Assembly: GCF_016031625.1 (NCBI RefSeq)
Contig: NZ_JACCHP010000024.1
Span: forward strand, 31,650-95,649
From: Bradyrhizobium agreste
GTDB taxonomy: Bacteria; Pseudomonadota; Alphaproteobacteria; Rhizobiales; Xanthobacteraceae
Direction: 5' to 3'
DNA: 64,000 nucleotides
Positions within the stretch are counted from its first letter, which is position 1; every line of letters begins with the position of its first letter. The translations under genes and the position numbers were made by a program. Of this stretch, positions 34,828 through 46,425 are shown piece by piece. The notes below the pieces were generated by a model. It had not been told where the DNA came from. It saw only the letters and a list, made by a program, of their open reading frames with translations, and ran no database searches.

Positions 34828-35610
34828 ATGTCTGCAATTGACCTGTTCGGCCTGCTGGTCCCGGCGACCTATCTCGCCATGCTGGGAATCGAACGCCTGA
34901 TTCCGGCGCGGCAATTCCCCGATATTCCCTATTGGCGGCTGAAAGGGTTCTGCTTCCTGACCGTGCAGGGACTGCTCGCGACGCTGACGCCGCTCCTGAT
35001 TCCCGAAGCCTGGCTCGCGCGGCATCGGCTGATGGACCTGACCGGCACCGGCGTGATCGGCGGCGCCGCCCTCGGCTATGCCGTGCTGTCGCTCGTCAAC
35101 TATGGCTGGCACCGCAGTGCCCATACTTTCCCGATGATGTGGCGGCTGTTTCACCAGATCCATCACAGCCCGCAACGCATGGATATGTCGGGCGCAGCAC
35201 TCTTCCATCCCCTGGAGACGATCGCATTCTTCGTGATCGCCTCCGTGGTCACGACGCTTGTGCTCGGGCTCGATCCGGTGGCGGCCGCTGCGACCGGCTA
35301 CATTGCCGCCTTCTACGGCTATTTCCAGCACATGAACGTGCGCACACCGCAATGGCTCGGCTATGTCATCCAGCGCCCGGAGGCGCACTGCATCCACCAC
35401 CAGCGCGACGTGCACGCCTTCAACTACGGCGATTTGCCGATCTGGGACATGCTGTTCGGCACGTTTCGGAACCCCGCAAGCTTCGAGGGCGCGGTCGGCT
35501 TCGACGCGCCGGCAACCAAGCGCTTGGGTGCGATGCTGGGCTTCGTCGACGTCAATGAACCCGCGGCCGGGCCGAACAGTCTCGGCCGCGGCACCAATCC
35601 GTCGGGCTGA
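34828..35610 (+). CDS. Sterol desaturase / fatty acid hydroxylase family membrane protein
   Basis: A 260-residue integral membrane enzyme with a di-iron site. The three His clusters are present: HRSAH, HQIHHS and HCIHHQ, with four or more helices around them. The family hydroxylates or desaturates sterols, carotenoids, fatty acids and sphingoid lipids using oxygen. The substrate is unknown. The ATG at 34828 is the natural start; the longer frame from 34546 overlaps the divergent TetR gene. TetR control suggests it responds to a lipid or an oxidised compound. Confidence 0.85.
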   Translation: MSAIDLFGLLVPATYLAMLGIERLIPARQFPDIPYWRLKGFCFLTVQGLLATLTPLLIPEAWLARHRLMDLTGTGVIGGAALGYAVLSLVNYGWHRSAHTFPMMWRLFHQIHHSPQRMDMSGAALFHPLETIAFFVIASVVTTLVLGLDPVAAAATGYIAAFYGYFQHMNVRTPQWLGYVIQRPEAHCIHHQRDVHAFNYGDLPIWDMLFGTFRNPASFEGAVGFDAPATKRLGAMLGFVDVNEPAAGPNSLGRGTNPSG

Positions 35611-35622
35611 AGTGCAGGCGCA

Positions 35623-37545
35623 TCAGCCCATCGCCTCGAGCTCGTCGATCATGCCGGCGATGACGCTGAGCCCGCCGTCCCAGAACTTGGGGTCCTTCGC
35701 GTCTAACCCGAACGGGCGCAGCAGCTCGGAATAGTGCTTGGTGCCGCCGGCGGCGAGCATGTCGAGATAGCGCTCGGCAAAACCCTCGGCCGCGTTCTCG
35801 TAGACCGCATAGAGCGAGTTCACCAGACAGTCGCCGAACGCGTAGGCGTAGACGTAGAACGGCGAGTGGATGAAATGCGGGATGTACATCCAGTAATTCT
35901 CGTAGCCCGCCTTGATCTCGATCGCCGGCCCGAGGCTCTCGCCCTGCACCGACAGCCAGATCTCGCCGAGCCGCGTCGCAGTGAGCTCGCCGTTCTTGCG
36001 CTCGGTGTGGACCGCGCGCTCGAAGGAATAGAATGCGATCTGCCGCACCACGGTGTTGATCATGTCCTCGACCTTGCCGGCGAGCAGCGCCTGGCGCTGC
36101 TTCGCGTTCTTGGTCTGGGCCAATAGCCGCTTGAACGTGAGCATCTCGCCGAACACGCTCGCGGTCTCCGCCAGCGTCAGCGGCGTCGGCGCCATCAGCG
36201 CACCGTTCTTTGCCGCGAGCACCTGATGGACGCCATGGCCGAGCTCATGCGCGAGCGTCATCACGTCGCGCGGTTTGCCCTGGTAGTTCATGAGCACGTA
36301 AGGATGCGCTGACGGCGTGGTCGGATGCGAGAACGCCCCCGGCACCTTGCCCGGCCGCACCGGCGCGTCGATCCAGCGGTCGGTGAAGAAGCGCTCGGCG
36401 ATATCGGCCATTTTGGGCGAAAAGCCGCGATAGGCCGACAGCACCATGCTGCGCGCCTCCGGCCAGGCGATGACGTCGGTCGCCGCAAAAGGCAGCGGCG
36501 CGTTGCGGTCCCAATAGGCCAGCCGCTTCTTGCCGAACCATTTCGCCTTCAGCGCATAATAGCGATGCGACAGTTTCGGATAGGCTGCGCGGACCGAGGC
36601 CACCAGCGCGTCGACGACCTCGCGCTCGACGCGGTTGTTCAGATGGCGGGAATCGGCAACGTCCTTGAAGCCGCGCCAGCGGTCGGAGATGTCCTTGTCC
36701 TTGGCCAGCGTGTTGGTGATCAGCGCAAAGGTGCGCTCATTGGCCTTGAAGGTCTTCGCCAGCGCCTCCGCCGCGCTTCTGCGCTTTGCGCCATCGCGGT
36801 CCTGCAACAGGTTGAGCGTCGGCTCGATCGCGAGCTCCTTGGAGCCGACCTTGAAGCGCAGGCCGGAGATGGTCTGGTCGAACAGCCGGTTGAAGGCGGA
36901 ATAGCTGGTCTGCGCCTTCTCCAGGAAAAGCTGCTCGAGCTTGTCGTCGAGCTGGTACGGCTTCTCCTTGCGCAGATCCTCGATCCAGGGACGGTAATGC
37001 GCGAGCTCGGCGGCCTGCATCGCGCGATTCAAAATATCGTCATCGATCCGGTTGAGCTCGAGCGCGAAGAACAACAGATGCGTGGACGCAGCCGTCAGTC
37101 GCTCGGACACGTCGCCGTAAAACTTTGAAATCGCAGGGTCCACGCTGTCGCCGGCATGGACGAGGCCGGCATAGGAGCCGAGACGGCCGGCGAGATCGTC
37201 GATTGCCTCATAGCGTCGCACCGCCTCGGCGAGCCACTTTCCGCCATCTTCGTTTGCTGTCCCTGTCGCCAGCTTGCCCTTGTAGTCCGTCTCGAAGGCG
37301 ACGCAGTCGGCATCCAGCTTTTCGAGATCGCGCGCCACTTCCGGCGCCTCGATCCCGGAATAGAGGTCGGCCAGGTTCCACTCCGGAAGCTTGCCGGTCT
37401 TGCTCGCAGCTTCGGAGGGTCTTGCCTTGGCGGCGGATTTTTTGGTGCTTGGCTTACGGAGAGCGGACTTGCCGGGAGAGGATTTCTTGAGAGCGGTCTT
37501 GTTCGAGGCGGACTTGTTCGAGGCAGACTTGGAGCGCGAATTCAT
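35623..37545 (-). CDS. M3 family oligoendopeptidase (PepF-like)
   Basis: A 640-residue zinc metallopeptidase. The catalytic motif HELGHGVHQ lies near residue 433 and the third ligand region LAETASVFGEML follows. The core matches oligoendopeptidase F, which cleaves short peptides in the cytoplasm. The first 45 residues are an unusual Ser/Lys/Ala-rich tail with near repeats (SASNK, SASNK, then KSSPGKSALRK). No signal peptide is evident. It ends 12 bases from the convergent hydroxylase gene. Confidence 0.9.
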   Translation of the reverse strand: MNSRSKSASNKSASNKTALKKSSPGKSALRKPSTKKSAAKARPSEAASKTGKLPEWNLADLYSGIEAPEVARDLEKLDADCVAFETDYKGKLATGTANEDGGKWLAEAVRRYEAIDDLAGRLGSYAGLVHAGDSVDPAISKFYGDVSERLTAASTHLLFFALELNRIDDDILNRAMQAAELAHYRPWIEDLRKEKPYQLDDKLEQLFLEKAQTSYSAFNRLFDQTISGLRFKVGSKELAIEPTLNLLQDRDGAKRRSAAEALAKTFKANERTFALITNTLAKDKDISDRWRGFKDVADSRHLNNRVEREVVDALVASVRAAYPKLSHRYYALKAKWFGKKRLAYWDRNAPLPFAATDVIAWPEARSMVLSAYRGFSPKMADIAERFFTDRWIDAPVRPGKVPGAFSHPTTPSAHPYVLMNYQGKPRDVMTLAHELGHGVHQVLAAKNGALMAPTPLTLAETASVFGEMLTFKRLLAQTKNAKQRQALLAGKVEDMINTVVRQIAFYSFERAVHTERKNGELTATRLGEIWLSVQGESLGPAIEIKAGYENYWMYIPHFIHSPFYVYAYAFGDCLVNSLYAVYENAAEGFAERYLDMLAAGGTKHYSELLRPFGLDAKDPKFWDGGLSVIAGMIDELEAMG

Positions 37546-37672
37546 TGTGTGGGAAACCTGTGTTCAACAATCGCGGCGGCGGGCGGGGGCATCAAGGTTT
37601 AAGCGTGCGTTAATCGGCTTCGGCCAGAGTGCCCCGATTCGAGACAGATAGTAGTAGCGTGCGGGGAACACC

Positions 37673-39169
<1,497 letters not shown>

Positions 39170-39515
39170 GCCCAGCGAACGGGGATTCGCGCGGCGCTGC
39201 GAGACTGCTCTAAGCCGTTCGCATGGCAAGGGATTCGCCTGCGTTTGAACCGTGACTTGGAAGTGACAGACAGAGGAAAAGCGCGTGGCAGAAGCGTACA
39301 ATCCGTTGCCAAGAGGCTCCCTTGAAGTCAGTTTGTGGTGAGTTGTCCCGGGTAGCGCTGGCTGCAGAATCGGGGCCTGTATATCGTCTGCGTCAGAATC
39401 GTTGCGTGCAGGCGTGCAACTTTCGAGAGGCCGGCGCGGTTTTAGCCGAAACTCATCAATAGGCGACAACGAAGCTGTTCCACGGAGGAACAGCTCACCC
39501 GAGGGGTGCGACACA
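39170..39515 (+). promoter_or_regulatory. Leader of the L,D-transpeptidase gene with a hairpin next to the ribosome site
   Basis: No gene is visible in these 346 bases. Near the end, GCTGTTCC (39474-39481) pairs exactly with GGAACAGC (39487-39494), and the ribosome site GAGGGG follows about 20 bases before the ATG at 39516. The hairpin could influence access to the start. No known riboswitch was recognised. Confidence 0.4.
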
Positions 39516-41696
39516 ATGCGTGACTGTTTGAATCATCGTGTGGGCTTTGACCGTGTCTTGATGACGGTCGCGGCGACCTTCCTCACGGTGTCCGCCAGCT
39601 CGGCCCTGGCGCAGGATCAGGCGCGCAGCAGCGCCGCCGAGCTCGCGATCGAAGCTGCGATCCCGCGCCCCGAGCCCGCAAATGTCCCGCCCCCGACTGC
39701 AGCCGACATCAAGCTCGACACCACCGCCACGGTGCAGGATTCCACGAAGGACGCCGCGAGGGACTCCGCCAAGGCGGACGTCGCACCAGCGCCGGACAAG
39801 GTCGAGACCAAGCCGTCCGACGTTGCCACCACACCCGCGCCAGAAGCGCCGAAGAGCGAGACTGCGAAGACCGAGCCGGCAAAGGCCGAGCCTACCAAGG
39901 CCGACACCGCGACCGCCACGCCGGCGGCTCCCGCAGCACCGGCGGCCGAGCCCGTGAAGGCCGCGAACAACGTGCCCGCCGCCGACCAGCCGGTCGCCGA
40001 CAAGCTCAAGGACATCATCGGCGCCAAGACCTCGCGGCATTTCGACCGCAAGAACGAGCGCGCGGCCGTCGAGAAGTTTTACGCCGCGCGCGACTTCGCG
40101 CCGGTCTGGACGCAAGGCGGCAGCCTGACTGCTGCGGCCAAGGGCGTGATCGCGCGGCTCAAGGACGCGGCCTCCGACGGTCTCAATCCCGCCGACTATC
40201 CGGTGCCGGATTTCGCCGCCGCCACGACCGCCGATGCGCTGGCGGATGCTGAGCTGAAGCTCACCGCCAGCATGTTCGACTACGCGCGCCACGCCCAGAG
40301 CGGCCGCATGCATTGGTCGCAGGTCAGCGGCGACATTCTCTATCCCGAGCACCCGGTCGACCCCGGCGAGGTGCTCGCCAAGGTCACGACCGCGACCGAC
40401 GCCTCCGCGGCGCTCGACAGCTACAACCCGCCGCACAAGCTCTACAAGGAGCTGAAGGCCAAGCTCGCCGAGCTGCGCGGCCAGGGCAGCGGTCCGGCGA
40501 TCGAGATCGCCGACGGCCCTGCGCTGAAATACACCCCAGCCGGCAAGAAGCAGGCTGAGATCGTCGTGGAGGATCCGCGCGTGCCGCAACTGCGCGCCAA
40601 GCTCGGCCTCACCGAGAATGCCAGCGATACCCGCTACGACGCTGCGGTCGCCGAAGCCGTGCGCAAATTCCAGAGCGGCGCCGAGATGAAGCCGACCGGC
40701 ATCCTCGACGACAAGACGGTCAAGGCGCTCAACACGCCCAAGCGCGACAAGCAGATCGACGTGGTGCTGGTGAACATGGAGCGCTGGCGCTGGCTGCCGC
40801 GCGACCTCGGCGCGCCTTCGCTGGGGGATGCTTATGTCATCCTCAACATTCCCGACTTCACGCTGAAGGTGATGCAGCGCGGCCAGCAGGTCTGGACCAC
40901 CCGCGTTGTGACCGGCAAGCCGGGCAACCATGCCACCCCGCTGCTCAGCGAGACGATGAAGTACATCACGGTCAATCCGACCTGGAACGTGCCGCCGTCG
41001 ATCGTCTACAACGAATACCTGCCGGCCTTGCAGCAGGACCCGACCGTGCTTCAGCGCATGGGGCTCAGGCTCGAGCAGAACCGCGACGGCTCGGTGCACA
41101 TCTCGCAGCCGCCCGGCGAGGCCAATGCGCTCGGCCGCATCCGCTTCAACTTCCCGAACAAGTTCCTGGTCTATCAGCACGACACGCCGGACAAGCATTT
41201 GTTCGCTCGCGACGAGCGCGCCTTCAGCCACGGCTGCATGCGGGTGCAGAATCCGGATCAGTACGCCTCCGTGCTGCTCAACATCGCCATGCCGAACGAG
41301 AAGTACACGCCGGAGCGCGTGCGCAGCATGTACGGCAAGAGCGAGATCGACCTGAAATTCCCGACCCCGATCCCGGTCAACATTACCTATCAGACCGCGT
41401 TCGTGGATGACGCCGGCAAGCTGCAATTCCGCAAGGACGTCTATGGCCGCGACGCGACCATGATCAACATCCTGAAGAACAACCGCGGCAAGGACCTCGA
41501 GGCCGTCGTGGCGCATTCCCAGCCGAGCTATTCGCGTCCGGCGACGACGCTGCCGTCCGGGGTGGCCGTGGCCAACAATGGCGGCGGCTTCGGCTCGTCC
41601 GGGCCCAACTTCTTCGAGCGGCTGTTCGGGGCGCCCACCCCGGCCGCGCCGCCGGCGCCGGTCGGCCGCCGTCCACAGCGGGTGTTTACCCGCTGA
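39516..41696 (+). CDS. L,D-transpeptidase (YcbB/LdtD-like)
   Basis: A 726-residue periplasmic enzyme that cross-links peptidoglycan between meso-diaminopimelate residues. A signal peptide ends at about SASSALAQ (residue 33). A long Ala/Pro/Lys/Glu/Thr linker (about 45-165) follows, then a transpeptidase scaffold domain, a peptidoglycan-binding segment (YDAAVAEAVRKFQSG, about 370-410) and the YkuD catalytic domain with SHGCMRVQNP, catalytic His 572 and Cys 574. The C-terminal tail is Gly/Pro-rich. It precedes a DUF882 protein with a similar topology, which suggests joint work on the cell wall. Confidence 0.92.
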   Translation: MRDCLNHRVGFDRVLMTVAATFLTVSASSALAQDQARSSAAELAIEAAIPRPEPANVPPPTAADIKLDTTATVQDSTKDAARDSAKADVAPAPDKVETKPSDVATTPAPEAPKSETAKTEPAKAEPTKADTATATPAAPAAPAAEPVKAANNVPAADQPVADKLKDIIGAKTSRHFDRKNERAAVEKFYAARDFAPVWTQGGSLTAAAKGVIARLKDAASDGLNPADYPVPDFAAATTADALADAELKLTASMFDYARHAQSGRMHWSQVSGDILYPEHPVDPGEVLAKVTTATDASAALDSYNPPHKLYKELKAKLAELRGQGSGPAIEIADGPALKYTPAGKKQAEIVVEDPRVPQLRAKLGLTENASDTRYDAAVAEAVRKFQSGAEMKPTGILDDKTVKALNTPKRDKQIDVVLVNMERWRWLPRDLGAPSLGDAYVILNIPDFTLKVMQRGQQVWTTRVVTGKPGNHATPLLSETMKYITVNPTWNVPPSIVYNEYLPALQQDPTVLQRMGLRLEQNRDGSVHISQPPGEANALGRIRFNFPNKFLVYQHDTPDKHLFARDERAFSHGCMRVQNPDQYASVLLNIAMPNEKYTPERVRSMYGKSEIDLKFPTPIPVNITYQTAFVDDAGKLQFRKDVYGRDATMINILKNNRGKDLEAVVAHSQPSYSRPATTLPSGVAVANNGGGFGSSGPNFFERLFGAPTPAAPPAPVGRRPQRVFTR

Positions 41697-41969
41697 GGCC
41701 CGTGCGACACCCCGGTTCCTGAAATTCTGCAATGAAATCAGTGGCCCCGTTCCCAGGACGGGGTCGCTTCACGTTAACCATGCTGCGACCCGCACTGGGG
41801 CGGCGGGCGTGTTTTTGCCACAGTCAACCGCTTAGGATCGTATTCTGACTTGGTTTGGGGGCGGGAAGGTCAACGTCAAATTAACCTTCTCGCTTTAAGA
41901 AAGCGTTCATCCTCTTTCGCGCTGCTAACGGGGTTGGCGGGAGAGTCCATTTGAACGCTCGTCGACTGG

Positions 41970-43601
41970 GTGGGCTCATACGTGCTGACTGGTCTCGCAC
42001 GCCAATTTGCTGTGCTGTCGTTGTCCCATGCGGGCGTGAAGGCCGGATCCCGGATCGGCCTCGCGGCCGCATTGCTGCTTGCGGCCGCCGGTTCGGTTCA
42101 TGACGCCGCCGCGCTGAACGAGACCAAGACGCTCTCCTTCCACCACACCCATTCCGGCGAAGACCTCACGGTCACCTTCAAGCGCGACGGGCGCTACGAC
42201 GAAGCGGCGCTGAAGCAGCTCAACCACTTCCTGCGCGACTGGCGCACCCAGGACGAGACGGTGATGGACCGTCGCCTCTTCGACATCCTCTGGGAAGTCT
42301 ATCGCGACGTTGACGGCAAGCAGCCGATCCAGATCATCTCCTCCTATCGCTCCCCCGCCACCAATGCCATGCTCCGCCGCCGCTCCTCCGGTGTGGCGCG
42401 CTTCAGCCAGCATATGCTGGGACATGCGATGGATTTCTACATCCCGGGCGTGCCGCTGGAGCAGATCCGTTTCGCCGGCCTGCGCCTGCAGCGCGGCGGC
42501 GTCGGCTTCTATCCCACCTCCGGCTCGCCCTTCGTGCACCTCGACACCGGCAGCATCCGGCACTGGCCGCGCATGACGCATGACCAGCTCGCCCGCGTCT
42601 TCCCGGACGGCAAGACGGTGCATCTGCCGACCGATGGCGTGCCGCTGAAAGGCTATGAGCTCGCCAAGGCCGAGATCGAGCGCCGCGGCAGCGGCGACGA
42701 TTCCGGCAGCAAGCCGAATTTCTTCGCCGCCTTGTTCAAGAGCAAGCCGGCAGCTCCGGCCGCCAGCGACGAGGATGACGAGGGCGCCCCCGCCCCGGCC
42801 GCGAAGCCGGCGGTACCGACCGTCGTCGCAGCCGCCGCCAAGCCCGCCGAGCCGGTGCCGACGCCGCGGGCCAAGCCGCAGATCGCCGCAACCCTCCAGC
42901 TCGCCTCGGCCGATGCGCAGATCGTCGCGCCGCCCAAGCCGAAGCCCGCGCCCGTGGCTGACAAGCCGGCGACCGGCAAGTCTGTTGACGGAAAGCTGGA
43001 GACCCCGGCCGACATCATCAATGCGCGCGGATTCTGGGATGACGTTCCGGCCACGCCGCAGCAAGCGACGCCGGCGCAGGTCGCAGCGTTGAAGGCGCGC
43101 CAGGCGCTGGCCGCCGCCACCGATCCGCAACCAACCGCGAGCGTGTCCAACGCAGCCTTCCAGGCCCTGGCTTACGCGCCAGCCGCCTCTCCGGTCGACC
43201 GCGCCAACGTCGTCGCCGCCTCCGCGCCGATCCCGCGCACCGGCCGCCCCGCCGCTGCGTCCCGCAGCGTGGCTCAGGCGACGGAGATCAACACGGTGGT
43301 CGGCAAGAGCATCGACGGCAGGATCGCAACCGCGACCCGCCTCTCCGCGGCCAAGGGCGAGAGCATCTGGCTGAAGATCGTGATGCTGTCGCCGAGCGCC
43401 AGCCGCGCGATGTCGGTGACGCTGATGGGCGAGCTCGATACCGCGGCGCTGCGCGGCTATTTCGTCAAGCCGAACGCCGTGATCGCGATGGGCTTCTCCG
43501 ACGACCCGACGCAGGGCCTGTCCTGCGACAATTTCTCGGGCAGCGCGACCGCAAAGCTCGAGACGACGTCGTTCGTCATGCGCACCGCCGCGCTGCGCTG
43601 A
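41970..43601 (+). CDS. DUF882/M15-like peptidase with a long low-complexity C-terminus
   Basis: A 543-residue exported protein. The signal region (LAAALLLAAAGSVHDAAALN) is followed by the DUF882 domain (about 50-220) with QIISSYRSPATNAML, FSQHMLGHAMDFYIPGV and FVHLDTGSIRHW, the zinc-ligand pattern of YcbK/M15-type murein peptidases. From about 225 to 440 it is Ala/Pro-rich, and a second ordered module at the end may be a binding domain (LSPSASRAMSVTLMG). GTG 41970 is the best in-frame start, though its ribosome site (GGGAGAG) is distant. It stands next to the L,D-transpeptidase. Confidence 0.8.
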   Translation: MGSYVLTGLARQFAVLSLSHAGVKAGSRIGLAAALLLAAAGSVHDAAALNETKTLSFHHTHSGEDLTVTFKRDGRYDEAALKQLNHFLRDWRTQDETVMDRRLFDILWEVYRDVDGKQPIQIISSYRSPATNAMLRRRSSGVARFSQHMLGHAMDFYIPGVPLEQIRFAGLRLQRGGVGFYPTSGSPFVHLDTGSIRHWPRMTHDQLARVFPDGKTVHLPTDGVPLKGYELAKAEIERRGSGDDSGSKPNFFAALFKSKPAAPAASDEDDEGAPAPAAKPAVPTVVAAAAKPAEPVPTPRAKPQIAATLQLASADAQIVAPPKPKPAPVADKPATGKSVDGKLETPADIINARGFWDDVPATPQQATPAQVAALKARQALAAATDPQPTASVSNAAFQALAYAPAASPVDRANVVAASAPIPRTGRPAAASRSVAQATEINTVVGKSIDGRIATATRLSAAKGESIWLKIVMLSPSASRAMSVTLMGELDTAALRGYFVKPNAVIAMGFSDDPTQGLSCDNFSGSATAKLETTSFVMRTAALR

Positions 43602-43656
43602 GAGCTGCGGCCTACGCAAACTTCACCCCTGCCCCGTCCTTGCTCCCGCGCATTGA

Positions 43657-45420
43657 TCATGCCGGCAGGCCGGCCTTGAGCAGGCCGGATTCGTGACGCT
43701 CGCGATCGAGCTCGCGCTTGTAGTGCAGTGTCGCAAGATAGGCCGCCACCGAGAACCCTGGTTCGCGCTTCAGGACCTCCGCGGCATGAGCGCCAGCCGC
43801 GATGGAATTGTTCATCTGCGCGAAAATCGCTGCCAAGAACGCGTGGTGGGTATAGTCGGGCCGCGTGATCCTTGAGAAGGCCTCGGCGGCCTCAGCATAC
43901 TTCTCCGCGCAATAATACGCGCGGCCGAGATGGCTCCAGAACCGCTCGGGATGATGAGGATTGAGACGCATCGCTTTCCTGATCCAGTCGATACCCTCCT
44001 CGGGCAGGCCCAGCCAGGTCAGGAGCTCTCCCTGCTGCACGACGACCAGATCGTAGTTCGGGTTGAGGGCCAGCGCACGCTCCTGATGATAGGTGGCTTT
44101 TTCGTAGTCGTGGCGCGTCAGATTGAGCGCGGCGAGGATCCGGTGCACGTCCGCATCGTTGTCGTCGAGTGCCAATGCGATCTCGAGCTCGGAAGCCACC
44201 TGCTCGAAGGTCGCGTCACGGTCAGCGCACCAGCCATAGATCCAGCACTGGCCGAGCACACACGCCTTCCAGGCGTGAGCGTGGGCGTAATTCGGATCCA
44301 TTGTGAGCGCCCGGTCGAGCAGTATCTGCGCCTGCGCGTTGTCCTCGCGTGTTGAACGGTGATGCAGCAGCTTTGCAGCCAGCACGCATTCATAGGCCCG
44401 CATGTTCTCGGTCGGCTTGCGCTTGGTGCGGTCATGCGCTGCCGCTTCGACGCGACCAGGCAACGTCGCGACGATTGCGCGGGTCATCTCGTCCTGGATG
44501 GCGAAAATATCCTGGAGCTCGCGATCGTAACGTTCGGCCCAGATATGGCGGTCGGTTTCCGCGTCGATCAGCTGCACGGTGACGCGGACGCGCCCCCCGG
44601 CTTTCCGCACGCTGCCCTCGATGACATAGTCGACCCCGAACTCACGGCCGATGTCCTGGACCTTTACGGCCTTGCCCTTGTAGACGAAGGTTGAGTTTCG
44701 CGAGATGACGAGCAAGTCGTGGAAGCGTGAGAGCTCGGTGATAATGTCTTCCGTGAGGCCGTCCGCAAAGAACTCCTGTTCCGGATCGCCGCTCATGTTG
44801 GCGAATGGCAGCACGGCGATGGACGGCTTCTTCGAGACGACCGGTGTTGTAATGGCCTTCGTCGCGTCTGGCAGGCTTGCAGGCCCCTCCGCCAGCCGAA
44901 TGCGGAAGACGCGGATCGGGCGAGCGATGTTCTTGACCGTCTGCTCGCCGAGATCGTCGAATTGAACGCCGTCCAGCCGGTCGCCGACCTGATCGCGCAC
45001 CGCGCCTGAAACGCAGATTCCGCCAGGCTCGGCGAGCGCCTCCAGTCGCGCCGCGACGTTGACGCCGTCACCGAAGATGTCGTTTTGATCGACGATGACA
45101 TCGCCCAGATTGATGCCGATGCGGAATTGTATCCATCGCGGCGGCGGGACGTCGGCATTGCGCCGCGCCATGCGGCGCTGAACCTCGGCGGCACACAGCA
45201 CGGCGTCGACGACGCTGTGGAATTCGGCGAGCATGCCGTCGCCGGTTGTCTTGATGATGATGCCGCGATTCTTGGCAATGGCGGGATCGATGAGTTCGAC
45301 ACGATGGGTCTTGAGGCGCGCAAGGGTGCCGGCCTCGTCGACCTCCATCAATCGGCTGAAGCCGACCATGTCGGCAGCGAGAACCGCGGCAAGCCTGCGC
45401 TCTGGTCCCGGCACATCCAT
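43657..45420 (-). CDS. Class III adenylate/guanylate cyclase with TolB-like and TPR regions
   Basis: A 587-residue protein. The cyclase domain (about 1-180) has both metal-site motifs, LAADMVGFSRLM and TTGDGMLAEF, and the dimer-interface motif FGDGVNVAARLEALAEPGGI. The middle (about 205-310) has SIAVLPFANMSGDPEQEFFA, the TolB-like region common in rhizobial cyclases, and the C-terminus is TPR repeats. This is the multi-copy CyaA type of Bradyrhizobium. The signal sensed is unknown. It stands alone between a convergent DUF882 gene and gapR. Confidence 0.88.
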   Translation of the reverse strand: MDVPGPERRLAAVLAADMVGFSRLMEVDEAGTLARLKTHRVELIDPAIAKNRGIIIKTTGDGMLAEFHSVVDAVLCAAEVQRRMARRNADVPPPRWIQFRIGINLGDVIVDQNDIFGDGVNVAARLEALAEPGGICVSGAVRDQVGDRLDGVQFDDLGEQTVKNIARPIRVFRIRLAEGPASLPDATKAITTPVVSKKPSIAVLPFANMSGDPEQEFFADGLTEDIITELSRFHDLLVISRNSTFVYKGKAVKVQDIGREFGVDYVIEGSVRKAGGRVRVTVQLIDAETDRHIWAERYDRELQDIFAIQDEMTRAIVATLPGRVEAAAHDRTKRKPTENMRAYECVLAAKLLHHRSTREDNAQAQILLDRALTMDPNYAHAHAWKACVLGQCWIYGWCADRDATFEQVASELEIALALDDNDADVHRILAALNLTRHDYEKATYHQERALALNPNYDLVVVQQGELLTWLGLPEEGIDWIRKAMRLNPHHPERFWSHLGRAYYCAEKYAEAAEAFSRITRPDYTHHAFLAAIFAQMNNSIAAGAHAAEVLKREPGFSVAAYLATLHYKRELDRERHESGLLKAGLPA

Positions 45421-45506
45421 CGCTCGGTCCCTTCACCGAGCAATCTAGCAGATGCCGAGATTTTGCCCAAGCTTAGTGCACTGCAACGCCGACCGGGCAA
45501 GGCGCC

Positions 45507-45779
45507 TCAGAGCATCCCCAGTGCCTGCATGTAGGTCTCGAGGATTGTCTCGGCCTCGGCGCGCTCGTTGGGATCCTGCTTGCGCAGGCGCACGATGGTG
45601 CGCAGCGCCTTGACATCGTAGCCGTTGCCCTTGCTCTCGGCATAGACGTCGCGGATGTCGTCGGAGATCGCCTTCTTCTCTTCCTCCAGCCGCTCGATGC
45701 GCTCGATGATGGATTTGAGCTGGTCCTTGGCGAATTTCGTCGCGGGCTCGTCGTCGCGGACGGCGGCGGAGGTGGCCAT
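45507..45779 (-). CDS. gapR: Nucleoid-associated protein GapR (DUF2312)
   Basis: A 90-residue coiled-coil DNA-binding protein. FAKDQLKSIIERIERLEEEK and GNGYDVKALRTIVRLRKQDP are essentially the GapR consensus. GapR binds over-twisted A/T-rich DNA ahead of replication and transcription and helps topoisomerases. The ATG at 45779 is chosen; the longer frame from 45830 has an unrelated leader. Confidence 0.95.
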   Translation of the reverse strand: MATSAAVRDDEPATKFAKDQLKSIIERIERLEEEKKAISDDIRDVYAESKGNGYDVKALRTIVRLRKQDPNERAEAETILETYMQALGML

Positions 45780-45966
45780 CTTGGTACTCCCAATGGAACT
45801 GGCAAAACGAGGTGACGCCGGCATCCTCACCGCGCGTGCTGGGTAGACCCTTAGGGTCGGCGCTCCCAGCGTTCAAGCAAGCATCACGCTCGTCCACAGC
45901 GCGCCCACACCTTCCTGCGCCGACGCAAAGAAAGCTGTTGTGTGGTGCAACTCAGGGCACCGCCGT

Positions 45967-46272
<306 letters not shown>

Positions 46273-46425
46273 GGCTGTCTTCCCTAAAAGTCCGTTCGGG
46301 GCAGGGTTACGGGATCAGGTGGGTCTTGTCACAGATTTTGCCATATCGCGGCGCAAACGGGCCACTGCCCGGCTGCCCCCGGCCCTACGCCAAATCGTCA
46401 ATGATCTGGTATAGCTTCCGCGACA

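Noticed and set aside
39495..41732. 745-codon minus-strand frame
   Set aside because: Antisense of the L,D-transpeptidase gene; no ribosome site or recognisable domain.
41976..43619. 547-codon minus-strand frame
   Set aside because: Antisense of the DUF882 gene, low-complexity translation.
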